From: Valencia hispanica
Taxonomy: Eukaryota; Chordata; Actinopteri; Cyprinodontiformes; Valenciidae
NCBI GenBank assembly: GCA_963556495.2
Contig: OY747713.1
Location: forward strand, 38,607,461 to 38,671,460
Direction: 5' to 3'
DNA length: 64,000 nucleotides
This document shows, in pieces, positions 24,328-35,480 of this stretch. Below the pieces are notes generated by a model. It was not told the DNA's origin and did no database searches. It saw only the letters and a program-made list of their open reading frames with translations. The first letter of the stretch is position 1, and the number at the start of each line of letters is the position of its first letter. The translations under genes and the position numbers were made by a program.

Positions 24328-24335
24328 CTATACAA

Positions 24336-26130
24336 TAAATGCAACCAAAGCCTTTTAAAATTTTGTACTTTATAGTTTAAAGTCGATCAAATTTTATATG
24401 AAAAGCAACCATGCCTGCTTTTTAGTACAGTGAAGAATCCGTGAGGCTGTGGGATCGCGTTTTTCTTGAAATACCAGGATATTTAAATAAAAGAACAGAT
24501 GGGCTCTACCAGTAAACTAAAAATATGTTGTCAGTGTGAGATTGACACTGACACTGTATATTCTACCGTCAAGAAGGTTTCAATCTAGCTGCCTATCTGT
24601 TTTGGGGATCAAATGTATGGTTAACCTCCATTGGATGGATTTGTCTTTCAGACCTTTCAGGTTGTGTTCCCCCGACTGAGGGTGGAAAAGGGACCCAGAG
24701 AGCCTTGCATGCAGTGACAGATCTAGGTCCAGCACAGGACCCACGACTGAGTGTGTCCTCTTTTGGCCTTCACTTCCTGGCCTCCCTGTTGGTCTTCAGC
24801 CAAACCACACGGGAAACGCAGCCAAATTCTACATCGCATTAGGGGATAATGCCCCATCCATATTCCTGGCCCGTCCTGCTGCAGACCACAAACAGCATAA
24901 GGTGCTGAATATGCAGTGATGAACAACGAGGCCTCAACATGATCCCGCATCCTGGTGTGACGTCATTCGAAAAGTTGGCACGGCATGCGGGCCTGGTAGC
25001 TTCACAGTCGGAAGTGATAATAACTCAGAAGTGGGTGAGGGACTCCTTGTCAATCCATAAACTCTGGATGAATCACAGCCGTACTCAGTCATCACCTCGC
25101 CGGCAAAATACACGTGGGAGCAATAGGCCTGTCAGAACTGAAATGCTGAACTGATGGGGGAGTTTCAAGTTCCAGTTAGTGGGTCGAAGGAACAGATGCA
25201 TCATTTAACTGATGGTAACGAGAGAGATAAATGCTGGAAACAACACTCGTCATGCAATACTTGTGACCCAAGGGTAAATGTCACACTGCAATCAATGCTG
25301 GGACTGTAGAGGGTTCCAGCAATCACAGTAAGATGAGAACCGAATGGCAATGTGCTTATAAGAGCGACACCAACACAGAGAGACAAGGAGAGAGATGAGG
25401 AGCTGCACAGAGAGAAGGAACGAAGACAGAAAGGAAATAAAGCCGATGGACCGACAGAAAACATCAAAGCTAGTTGTAGTTGTGTGCTGACTGATAACTG
25501 GAACAGCTTATCTTGGGTTCCCCCCACCTTTGAGCTGTTATCCAGATGTTGAATTGACATTCACGTTCGATGATCAGCGCCCGGGGAGTCCATGCTACCG
25601 ACAAGGCGTAACAAAAACGTATGAATCGGGCAGTTCTCGTCAAGAGTCCACTGTACATCAGCAAGAAGGAGGCTTGGAAAGCAACAAAATCAGTTTTTCA
25701 GTCTGCTGTTCCCAGTTTGGCTGCTTGTAGCCTTTGAATTTGCAAATTTGTAGAGCTCTTCTTTGTGTCAAGAAGATTCTTTTATTGGTTTAATCTGTTC
25801 TTCAATGTTTTTTTTCTGAGAATGGCTTTCTGTTGGTCTCAGGGTCTGAAAGACACACAGTTACTTAAGCACATTTCAGTAATAAAAAAAACAATAGCAA
25901 TAGTTCTGAATATTACAAATGATATCTGTTGTTTTGTGACCATTTTCTGAACCCCACTTCCTAAATGCCCTAATTTGTTAAGAGTTAGCTACAGTTTCCC
26001 CCCATACTGCAGATTCTGTGTATTGGGGATATTCAACATTTTTCAGGTGTTTGCAACAATCATATCACACAAGAGCAGTTTATATAGTTAAATGAAACAA
26101 ATAATACAACAAATATATCCAAATTCAACA
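24336..26130. other. Intergenic DNA, nothing recognised
   Basis: Unclassified DNA. Open frames near 24723-25730 overlap on both strands and show no domain. A moderately GC-rich block at 24650-25100 has no repeat character and could be conserved non-coding sequence, but I cannot show that. Confidence 0.35.
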
Positions 26131-26134
26131 CACG

Positions 26135-26292
26135 GGAGGCTATGGTTCAATGGGTATAGTAGTTGCCTTGCAATCAGAATCGGTTTGATTCCAGCAGCTG
26201 TCTACTGATCTGCGTATCAGTGTATAAGTGTATTCATTCATATGTGGCTGGGTGAATACGGCTCCAGTGTAAAGTGCTTTGAGTGGTCCTTA
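26135..26292 (+). repeat. tRNA-derived SINE, tail truncated
   Basis: The head GGCTATGGTTCAATGGGTAT then GTTTGATTCCAGC resembles a tRNA A-box/B-box pair. The body has CTGGGTGAATACGGCTCCAG and the conserved tail start GTAAAGTGCTTTGAGTGG. The tail stops where the Harbinger-like MITE begins. Confidence 0.6.
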
Positions 26293-26600
26293 TATGTCGC
26301 TTTCGCACTGTAGGAAACTTTTGGAGTTCTTATAACCTTTTCGGGAACCAGGCTGTTTTTTGGCGTGTTCGGACATATAGGAACTAGGGACTGTGGCCCT
26401 CAGTTCCTATAACCATTTTAGCTCCTACGCCAAGGCAGGGTCTTTTCTGAGTCCTTTAGGAACTCAAATACATAGGGGTATGGTGATTGGTAGAACTGAC
26501 AAGCTACGCTCCTTGCCTGATATGCACGTCTCCTGGCCCCACCATTTTTAAAAAGTCCCACAGCGGTATTTACGAGATCCCAACAACAATAAATAAAAAT
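26293..26600. mobile_element. Harbinger-like MITE
   Basis: The segment starts near GCTTTCGCACTGTAGGAAAC and holds GAACCAGGCTG and repeated AGTTCCTATA/TAGGAACT motifs. It ends in CGTCTCCTGGCCCCACC and AAAAAGTCCC. This layout is typical of non-autonomous PIF/Harbinger repeats in fish. It appears to have landed in the 3' tail of the adjacent SINE. Boundaries are approximate. Confidence 0.45.
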
Positions 26601-27805
26601 TAATCATCACAAGATTATTGAAAAAGCTGTGTTTCAACAGTTAAATAGCTTCCTAACAATGACCAACCGTTTTGATTTCTTTCAGTCTGGTTTCAGTGCT
26701 CACCACAGCACTGAGACTGCCCTCGTGAAAGTTTTCAATGACATTCACATAAATACAGATTGTGGTAGAACCACGGTGCTGGTACTTTTGGACCTCAGTG
26801 CAGCATTTGACATTGGAACGACTGGAGAGCTGGGTCGGACTCTCTGGTACAGTAGTTGGCTGGTTCGAGTCTTACCTTAAGAGCAGGAACATCTTTGTGT
26901 CAATAGACAAATTTTCATCACAACAAACAGAAATCACATGTGGGGTGCCCCAGGGCTCCATCTTAGGGCCCCTCCTATTTATTATCTACATGCTCCCACT
27001 AGGCCAGATTATAACAACCAACAAGATTAGCTTCCATAACTATGCAGAGTAAAAGTATTTCCACACATGAGACACAAATTGAGGACCTTGATCAAAAAAT
27101 TATTTCAGTAAGCCAAGGCAACATTATTTGTATAGCACATTTTCGACAAGGCAAATCTCAGCTTTACATTACAATGTCACCAGGTGACTCTGAATCCATC
27201 CAAACGCCAAATAAATGCATCGAGCAAATCAATGGATCGATGTGCCATAACTTTCCCTAGCTGAACAGAAACAAAACTGAAGTAATTATTTTTGGACCTA
27301 AAGAGGAACGATCAACAGTCAGCACACAGCTTCGATTAATACAGCTAGAAACTACTGATCAGGCCTGAAATCTAGGTGTAGTAATGGACTCAGACCTGAA
27401 CCTCCAAGGTCACAAAAAGAGTCCAAAAACATGACTGTTAGGTGAACTGGTCTCTCTAAGTTGTCCTTAGGTATGAGTGTGTGCGTGCATGGTTTTTTTT
27501 GTCCTGTGTGTCTCTGTGACCGCTGGAGATAGGCACCAGCACCCCCCGCATAGGATAGACGGGTACAGATAATGGATGGATGGATATTGTGTATCATGTG
27601 TTGTGTGTTTCATGCTAAATTGCTGCTTTTAATTTCCAATATTATTGCTTTATTGCTGTTTTTCATGTTCATGTGTTGTGTGTGTTTCATACTTGCTGCT
27701 TTTAAATTCCAATGTTATATTCTATGTTTTTCTTTATCACCAAATCATGTAAAGCACCTTGAATTACCCTGTTGTTGAAAGCGTGCTATATAGATAAAAT
27801 TGCCT
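26600..27805 (+). mobile_element. L2-type LINE (subfamily A), rearranged
   Basis: Plus-strand frames give RT segments in order: FQSGFSAHHSTETALVKVF (26680), LVLLDLSAAFD (26785, block A), [20 protein letters not shown] (26937, block B) and FHNYAE at 27030, where the catalytic YADD is destroyed. From 27166 the thumb region continues (CIEQINGSMCHNF). The 3' tail ends GTGCTATATAGATAAAATTG near 27800. Three lesions are visible: a frameshift with loss after AAFD, an insertion at about 27049-27163, and a SINE at 27430-27587. The sister copy is at 3236-4560. Confidence 0.8.
27430..27587 (+). repeat. SINE-type fragment with ATGG tail
   Basis: CTGTTAGGTGAACTGGTCTC and CTCTAAGTTGTCCTTAGGTA, followed by GATAGGCACCAGCACCCCCC and ending in ATAATGGATGGATGGATA, match the 3' part of an abundant fish SINE that ends in an (ATGG)n tail. 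It lies within the 3'UTR of the L2 copy, so it inserted later. Confidence 0.6.
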
Positions 27806-28214
27806 TGCCTTGGCTATAATTTGAAGTGGGGGCTAAATAACTTTCAGTAGGAGTGCACCAGTGGCATAGCCCGAAATTGCTTTTCAGCTATAAATATGAT
27901 TGAAATTAAGTTTATTTGTAAGTTCCACTGCTGCTTCAATAGATATGTCTGTATACATCAGAAACTGACAGCACGTTTTTAACAAACAGCTTAGACCAAA
28001 GAAGAAAGTACATTACACTTAGACTGTAATGTGTAAACATAACAATATGGCCACTGTGAGATGCCCAATGTTTTAAATAAGTATTTGATTCCCTGAAAGG
28101 TTCATATTAAGGCCGCCTACCCAGTAGACAGTAAAGGTTTTAGATGCAGTTAAACATGTTGCCTCATCGCACCATTTTTGCTAATCAATGGAATTTAAAT
28201 GGGATCATCAAGGC

Positions 28215-28413
28215 CAGGGTTGGGGAACCTTGGCCCTCATCCTGCAAGGTTTCCATCTTTCCCTGCGTCAAGACACCTGATTCAAATTAATTAGTAAATG
28301 TGCAGAACTTCATTGGCTGTTGGATCCATTTGATTTGAGTCAGGTGTGTTGAAGCAGGGTTGCATGGAAAACTTAGAGGAATGCAGGCCCTCGAGGACCA
28401 GGGTTCCCCACCA
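28215..28413. mobile_element. Palindromic hAT MITE
   Basis: The ends are CAGGGTTGGGGAACCTTGG and GGACCAGGGTTCCCCACCA. The arms carry ACACCTGATTCAAATTAATT and GATTTGAGTCAGGTGTGTTG as inverted copies. It is the same general family as 15534-15756. No clear target duplication was found. Confidence 0.7.
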
Positions 28414-29490
28414 CATTAATTAATTGTCACATTTAATTGTTTTAATGCATGGAACTGTACTTTATTGGATTAGTTTGAAATATTTAGCCAGGGATCCTAA
28501 TATTTTCAAAAAAGTTTTCATTTCAAAACTACAATCTTAGACTTGGTTACACAAAGGAATCTCACAGCTAACCCTAGCTTGTCTGTAGAGTTTGCAAGGC
28601 ATGTTATTTAAAACAGCCAATGACAGCGAGTCTCGCAAAGATTTACACATCACCTCCAATTTCATTCTTTTATTTTATGATGACTTTAAGCGACATCCCT
28701 AAAGAATAAAAAAACGTAATTATATATATAATTTGTTGTAATTTCTTTTGATTTGATTAATTTCTTTTGAGAAAGCCATTTACTTGGGTGGGCCCTGGTC
28801 CAAAGTGGTTGGACCTAGGCCCCCCAAGACCCACCCATAACCACGTGTACCAATACTCCAATACAAGAAACAAGATAATACATAACACTAAATTCATAAA
28901 AACGAGACAAGTAAAAAGTTTCGCGTCCCCCCCCCCCCCCAGAAAACTAAATAAACCTCTTCTTCACAAAAAGGAAATGTTTCACTGTGATGGGAATATT
29001 TCAAGGTAATGTGAATAAATTGATTAATTACATGGGGGTGCATCTAGGGAATATGTCATGTAGAGGATCATCAGAGTGTTTAAACAGACGTCAGTAAAGA
29101 GCAGATTTGATTAGAAGGCCCTCAAATCTCATTCCCTTTGGCTCTGCAGTGTGAAGTGTTTTGTTATCCTTGGGGACTAGACATAAAGACGGCCTAGGAA
29201 GGAGTGAGGAGGATAATATTATTTTACTTTACATTCCATACCAAAAGGTTTGGTAATCGCTGTGAGGTTTGCGCACGTTTAAACAATCTTTGATAAATCA
29301 GGGCCTGTATCTGAATGATGTTGTTGAGAAGCCAAAAAGCTTGACATGTAGGTTGTGTCCACGTTTAGTTGCAACTTTTAAAGGAAGGGGGTCCGTAAAT
29401 GGTCAGTTTGATCAACAGCATTAAGAGTAGTTAAGTTACATCAAATACGATGGATAAATATACATAAACTTATAAAAACAAAACAGATTG
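28414..29490. other. Intergenic DNA downstream of fndc5
   Basis: A C14 run is at 28927-28940 and there are AT-rich tracts. No coding or classified repeat sequence is seen. It may include 3'UTR sequence if fndc5 uses a distal poly(A) site. Confidence 0.35.
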
Positions 29491-29496
29491 TTTATT
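29491..29496 (-). terminator. fndc5: Putative fndc5 polyadenylation signal
   Basis: Read on the minus strand this is AATAAA, 93 nt beyond the stop codon of exon 5. It would give a very short 3'UTR. A longer UTR using another signal further left is possible. Confidence 0.35.
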
Positions 29497-29589
29497 ACAA
29501 TGTGACAATAGCTTTTGAATGTGGTGCGAATTCCTCACCCTTCCTGAGGTCTTAGGTTGGTTATTGCAGAAGGCGATAGAAGGTTGGTC

Positions 29590-29729
29590 CTAGACATTGC
29601 TGCGCAGCAACCCCCCTTGTGGGTGCTCAGGCGTACTGCATTCTGAGGAGTTCTTGGCTTTGTCCTTGTTGTTGTTGGGCTCGTTGTCTTTGATGATGTC
29701 ATACTGACGGCAAAACAAGGCGATCACCC
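29590..29729 (-). CDS. fndc5: fndc5 exon 5: cytoplasmic tail and stop
   Basis: After the acceptor GTCAG, two bases complete a Gly codon and 45 codons follow to TAG (29592-29590). The peptide starts VIALFCRQYDIIKDNEPNNN and ends PEHPQGGLLRSNV, closely matching the FNDC5 cytoplasmic tail as known from mammals. This is the short tail after the membrane helix, whose last residues (VIALFC) are encoded here. The final tripeptide is SNV, where the human protein ends SKI. The intron before it is about 6.8 kb and phase 1. Nothing is broken in this exon. Confidence 0.95.
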
Positions 29730-29939
29730 CTGACGGGCAACAGGATAAAGATGGTTAATTTAGCGCCACAATGTCTTGAGATAAAATCTATCTCACTTCA
29801 TGCTTTCTTGTGTAGAGAAATACAGGAAACCACCAGAGATTCCATAATCTTCAAGTATGTGGTCGTTGCAGGCATAGTTAAAAATGTTTTATTTGGGTTC
29901 TGTCAAGAGGTTATGACCAATCCACATTAGATGTTTGAT

Positions 29940-30520
29940 ACGGGAAACTAATTGTTGCATATTTCAGACCAACACGGTATTCAATGTAAACAGAATATTA
30001 TGCAGTCAAGCATAGTGGTGGTAATGTGAAGGTTTGGGTCTGCTTTGCTTCTTCAAGACCTGGATAACATCCCATAATTGATGGAATTATGTATTTTACT
30101 CTTTCCAAGAACATCCTGCAGGAGAATGTCCAGCTATTAGTAGTTGCAGTTGCAGCAGGACACTGAGCCAAAGCACTGTTGTTGTTGTTACTCTGACCAA
30201 ATACCAAAATTAAGTTTTGTAGTGGCCTAACCAAAGTCTAGACTTAAATCCAATTTAGATACTGTAGTATGACCTTAACACGCCTTTCATACTGGAAATG
30301 CCTCCAAGGTGACCGAATTCAACGATTTCTGCAAAAGAGAGTGGCTGGAAATTTCTCAGTGGTGATGTTCTTTAATAAATTATAAATTTGAAAAATGCTT
30401 TTTGCATTTACTCAGGTTATCTTAATTCAATAGTAAAATATGAATGACGAGCTGAAATATGTAAGATTAACATAAAAACCAAAAATAGCAGACATCTGTG
30501 AGGGAGTAAACCCTTTTTCA
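29940..30520 (+). mobile_element. Tc1-like transposon relic
   Basis: Translated across stops, the + strand shows the Tc1 order. Near 30010 come CAAGCATAGTGGTGGTAATG (the KHGGGNV region) and a TTTGGGTCTGCTTTGC block. Near 30155 comes GCAGGACACTGAGCCAAAGC (QDTEPKH). Near 30220 comes GTGGCCTAACCAAAGTCTAG (WPNQSLDLNP-like). It is heavily decayed. It lies in the fndc5 intron between exons 5 and 4, on the opposite strand. Confidence 0.65.
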
Positions 30521-31964
30521 CACCACTGTAAATATTAGAGCCTGCTTGTATATTTCTTTCCTGCATGTGGATTAGAGAAAATCCATATTAGACTGAAACT
30601 TTAGCACCAAAAGAGAACCCCCCAAAAAATCACTAAAACCCTTAAAATTAAATAACACCCATGTTCATGATGTAAACTTCTGACCAGCAACGACTTCGTC
30701 ATCTGCCTCTAAACTCACAGTGTTCCTTCTCTGACACAGACAGAGCTACTTGGTACATGTCAATAAAGCCGATACAAATGAACTGAGACGGAGACATGAA
30801 CAGCGCGAAATGAGCAGATGGATTTGGGGGGGGTATGAATTGGTCACCGAGACAGCCATGCTCATCCTGCCTCGAGTCACCGATATTAAAAACACAACGC
30901 AGGAGCAGATAGAGAACAAGCTTGCTGAAATGAGAAAGGGAATAATTCATGAAGGTGGAGGAGTGTGCGGTGGGTTGAATCCAAGCCCAAACAGGATTCC
31001 TTATTTCTGCTTATGTCAGCCTCTCCTGATCTAATCATTGCAGTACCGAGGGGCAAGATGGAATATCTCCCTGTGATATCCCCCAGCATGCCCCACAGGC
31101 CCAATTAAGATCTGAAAAACAAAATTTTCCTCCTTGGCTTTAGATTTTTTTTTTTTACCATCCTGTGCTGCTCAGTTTTTTCTCCTCTGCTTTTTTACTC
31201 TCTTTGAATCCTCCTTATTTACCCTCATTATCTCAGTCCATTTTACCAACAACTGGCAAGGGACGGCCCCATACAAACCCCTCCCTGGAATGTATAGACC
31301 GTATAGCATATTCTGGCCATGTTTGGGTCTTTTCACACTCGGTAAAGTAACTTCAGATAACTATCACATGGCAGTGCAGAAAAGCACCTTAGTATCTATA
31401 AATCCTGCACCTCAAATGCAACATCTACCCTATATATAGAGAGGGAATGACTAGGATGCATTGAAGAATAGACAATCTGGTAACTTAATAAGCATTTCCA
31501 CAACAGCCACTAGAGTTATCACTATAGTTACCAGGGTAAAATCTCCAGAAAACAGTGATTGCTGGCTTTGTGTGTGTGTGTGTGTGTGTGTACGCACGCG
31601 AGTGTGTGGTTAATGCTCTTTTAAGACACGTTCTTCGTGATTTAATTAAGAAAATCTAACCTCCTGTTTGTTTGGTATCAGAACTTTCAAGTTGAAAGTA
31701 TAAGTTCTGGGCAACAGAAACTAGATTTTTTTTTAAATAAAAAATATTTTATTGCTTGTTTGTTTTTTTATTCTAGCTGCTCAACAACAAAGTCAACACA
31801 AACTTTGTCACATTTACCCCAAATGAAAAAACAGGAGCTACCTCTGAGCTTCCTCAGGCCATTGTTACATCACAAGTTTCTTCATACCATTCTTACTAAA
31901 ACAATAATGAAGGACAAACTCAGTGTAGCAATCCTGTTGTTAGGTGATCAAGTAAATTGGTCTG
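30521..31964. other. fndc5 intron sequence with TG microsatellite
   Basis: A TG tract lies at about 31569-31591. The remainder is unclassified intron DNA with no recognisable exon. Confidence 0.4.
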
Positions 31965-32450
31965 TCCACACGGGAACATATTTTTTTCTAAATTGGATTG
32001 TCAGTTTCAAAAATACCCGTGTCCACATGGGAATGTTTTCAGAAATGTTTTCATCCACATGGAAACATAAAAAAATGGTCAAAAACGCTATTTATACCCA
32101 GACCTGTAAGTGGCTCTAAACATAGAGTGGTAAATACAACAAGAAAACAAGAAAGGCGAACAATAAAGCACGAGTGGAGTCTTTTTGGCTCAAAATGTTC
32201 TGCTGCAGCACAATCACAAACAGATAATTCACCATTGCTGTTGCTATGTATGAAGTACGAGACATATAATGCATTTGGGGTTATATAGGTCAGTTTGGGC
32301 TAATTGTGCTAGTACGTCAGCGTTTTCACAAAATATGCGCTTTCCCGGTCCACATGAATACGCTTGGAAAATTTCACTCTGGAACCCGAAAACACAGTTT
32401 CTGTGTGGACGAGGGGGAACAAACGGTAAAAAACGTTCCCATATTTGAAG
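31965..32450. repeat. Probable DNA-transposon MITE (fold-back)
   Basis: The left part has GTCCACACGGGAACATA and CCCGTGTCCACATGGGAATG. The right part has CCGGTCCACATGAATACGCT and GTTTCTGTGTGGACGAGGGG. Partly inverted GTCCACA/TGTGGAC motifs at both ends suggest a fold-back MITE of a kind common in fish. Exact ends are not determined. Confidence 0.35.
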
Positions 32451-32718
32451 CAATACATTCCAGTGAGGATGGGGCTTGAGTTGCTTAAGATGTTGGTAAT
32501 TAGATTCAGAATGGGCCTTGCTCTGCTTCACCCCAATTTCTCATTGCTAATTTTCTAATCTGAGATCCCCTATAATTGTATCCACTAAAACACTCCTTGC
32601 TCATATTTACTCAACACAACCACACGGGAAATACAGGAAAAAATGTGGAATCTGGTCATTGTTTGTAAAGTGAGCTCTTTAAAAAAGGGTGGGTAAATAT
32701 AGAGGGACACATTCAGCA

Positions 32719-33066
32719 TAAATCAGGAGATCGGCCGATATTGGCTTTAAAATGTAATATTGGAAATAATCGGTATCGGTTTTCACTTTTCTAATGACAC
32801 AACTTTCATACCTTACGTTCACACCATGCAAATATTATACATCAAACTCTTCAGCTACTCCATTCACTCAAAATGTCGAAATATGACAGATACGAGGTAT
32901 AGCTTTTGAGATATTTTTGTTTGTTTGGCTAAACTCACAATAGATCGTGAGCCAACCTTGATAGTTTATCAACAGTATCGGTTTATATCAGTAATGGAAA
33001 TTAAGATTTACACTATATCAATCTATACTACTCTGTTGGTAAAAAAGCTGAAATTTAACATCTCTA
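32719..33066. mobile_element. hAT MITE (GGCCGATATTGG family)
   Basis: It contains GATCGGCCGATATTGGCTTT and AATCGGTATCGGTTTTCAC near the left end and ATCAGTAATGGAAATTAAG near the right. It ends in AACATCTCTAATC. This is the familiar fish hAT family with GGCCGATA/ATCGG motifs. Terminal repeats are worn and no target duplication is clear. Confidence 0.55.
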
Positions 33067-34643
33067 ATCAGAAGCAATCTTTTAGAATCTTTTAAAATTG
33101 TGTAGAAAAACCTTCATGTTACATCAGCAACTCTTTTATTTTCGTCTACTGTGACAACAACAAAAAAGACCTGTTAGAGATGCATTCTGTGCCAGATCTC
33201 TTTAGCAAGGGGGATCTATGGTTAGGCAGCTGTTTGAAGTGATGAGGAAAAGTGACCTGACATCAGGAAGGATTGTGTTTCACCTTGTTGAGAAAGGAGA
33301 AGCTTGAACTAGGTGTGCTGGTAAAGAATCTAAACTGCAGCTGAAACTGTAGATCGTTTAATGAGACTTCAGAGACGGTCAGAAGTGAAGAAATGCAAAA
33401 TGGAGGAAGAGACGAAGTAGGGGAAGCAGAGGAATGTAGTCTGCAAACTGTATTATCTAATCATAATGTGGGGTGGGGGTGGATATTCGTTTTTCATATT
33501 ATAAAACTGTAATAAGGATAACACATGAAAACATAGGAGCTGGAGTTCACATTGGTGCAGCAGAGATTGTTCTTTACTGCCAAAGCATTCTTTTAATGTC
33601 CTTTTGCTAACCTAAAAAGAAATTATCTGTAGTTTATTTTTTATTTTTTGCAGAGGATAGAGCATCTTTATTCTATTGTATCTCAACAACAAGTTTTCCT
33701 CATCGATTTTCCTATAAAAACATGGCCAAAACATTCCTTTTAAGGATTCAGGGTGAGATGTCCAGAGAATAAGAAGATGGTGACAGGGAGGGTCAGATTT
33801 TCAGCTTGATCCACCGTATACAGTGACCTCGTCAGTCGGAAACGTTCTTTGCTGTACTGTTACCGAGAGTAACAATTTGCTATTTTCAGGATCAGTGAGG
33901 AGCTTAAAAATGAAGTTATGAAAAGGATGGATAAACTAGATGTTATTTAAACCTATTTTATTGAAAATGTATTATTCACCACGTCAATGATGTCAGATTA
34001 ATCACAAAAGCTGTTTGTATGACTTGTTTAACACTGTCTCCCGTTCATTCGGGCTAGGAGAGAGCAAAAGAGAATAAGACTTTCGGTGGATAACAGGAAG
34101 GCTAAACAGAGTACAGGTCTGAACCTCTGCCCATCATGGGACATGTTGGATTTGGAAAAGTTGGTAGCCTTTTAATCTCAGGGTGAAGGTAAAGATCCAC
34201 ATCCTCTAGGGCAGTGGTTCCCTACCTTTTTTCCCTGAAGAGCTCCTTGTCTGTGTCCGAGAGAAGTCGGGACCCCCATCGCCCCCCCCCCCCCCCCACC
34301 CCCCCACCCTCCTCCCCCCAACCTCAACTCTTGCCCGCATACATGCTTTAAAAGTGATTAATTACAAACTTTTATTTGGAAAAATTAAACACCAATTGTA
34401 GGTTTTTGTTCTTAGTCTTCTTGTTTTACACTGTAGGCTATACAGACAATTTCTTTTTTGGCTTTTGGATTTTATAAACGTAATATCTACAAATAACTTT
34501 TGTAACCTCACAACCTCAGCACAGACATTATTCTGGGGAACGCCTGTGATCTCTCTGGACCTCTTTGGACCCCCCAGATTAGGAACCACAGCTCTATGGT
34601 ATACATACAGAGACCAAAGTTTTAGCAATGCTAACTGAGCTAA
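33067..34643. other. fndc5 intron sequence, nothing recognised
   Basis: A C-rich simple tract is at 34282-34320. Sequence around 34207-34275 and 34530-34600 (GTGGTTCCCTACC / GGAACCACAGCTC) looks like the two ends of another worn MITE. No exon was found. Confidence 0.35.
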
Positions 34644-34651
34644 TCGCTAAT

Positions 34652-35472
34652 TAGGCATGGGCCGGTTACAAGGTATTCCGCGGTATGGAAAAGTCAAGGT
34701 TTCAAAACCACTAAAATTTTCCGTCATACCGTCCCTGCGGTATAAGCGTTTGTTTGTTTTTTATGTGACGTCTCGCCAGGGAGAAATTAAAGATCCCTCT
34801 CCCTCATGCTGTGTGAAGCTGCAGCGTAAAGCGCCACTCCCCCCCTCCCCCGCGCACACCTGCGTTTGTTCTGAGTGACAAACGGGCTGCGCTGCAGGCT
34901 GTGTGATGGCTGAAGGAGGCGAGCCTCCAGAACGTTTTCCGCTGTCTCTAAGCGGATGTTTGGGAATACTTTGACTACCGTAAAAAAGTCAGACGTTCAC
35001 GGCTTGGGTGAAGAAGGTCGCCCGACGTTCAAAACGTGCTTGAGAACAGTGGCAGCCCGAGGAGGCAATACATCGAAAATGATAGCGCATGTTCGGGAGC
35101 ACCACCCATCGTATGCTAAATTCAAGGTAAAGTTAATGCTGTCTTGAAATGAACGAGCGTATTAGTGTCTGACATTATTGAAGTGAGCTTGTTACCTTGG
35201 CAGATATGGTAACTACCTTATCTCATCTTTTCTTCATCTCTATCCTTAGTAACTTTTTTTAACTGAGGCAGATAATGGTAACTAGCATGCTAATGATGAT
35301 TTATCTTAGCATGCTAGTTAGTTACCATATCTGCATCAGTAAAAAGGTTTTTTCCTTTTTAAACAAAAAATACAGACATTCAAAATACACATTTTAGAGC
35401 TATTATCATAATACCGTGAAACCGTGATATTTTTGCCTATGGTTATCATAATCTCATACCGGCCCATGCCTA
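34652..35472 (+). mobile_element. hAT transposon, internally deleted, with BED-finger exon relic
   Basis: The 821-bp element is bounded by terminal inverted repeats TAGGCATGGGCCGGT (15 bp, perfect). It is flanked by identical TCGCTAAT copies at 34644-34651 and 35473-35480, a perfect 8-bp target site duplication. Around 34955-35125 the + strand encodes a BED-type zinc-finger N-terminus: VWEYFDYRK, then KSDVHGLGEEG, then KTCLRTVAARGGNTS and IAHVREHHPS. A one-base shift lies in the A run at 34981. The first zinc-binding Cys is replaced by Phe. The exon ends AAATTCAAG|GTAAAG, a good splice donor. The transposase catalytic exon is absent, so this is a non-autonomous derivative of a ZBED-like hAT. 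Confidence 0.9.
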
Positions 35473-35480
35473 TCGCTAAT

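Noticed and set aside
34956..35147. Host ZBED-type zinc-finger gene
   Set aside because: The BED segment lies inside a hAT element with perfect inverted ends and target duplication, has a frameshift and lacks one Cys. It is a transposase relic.
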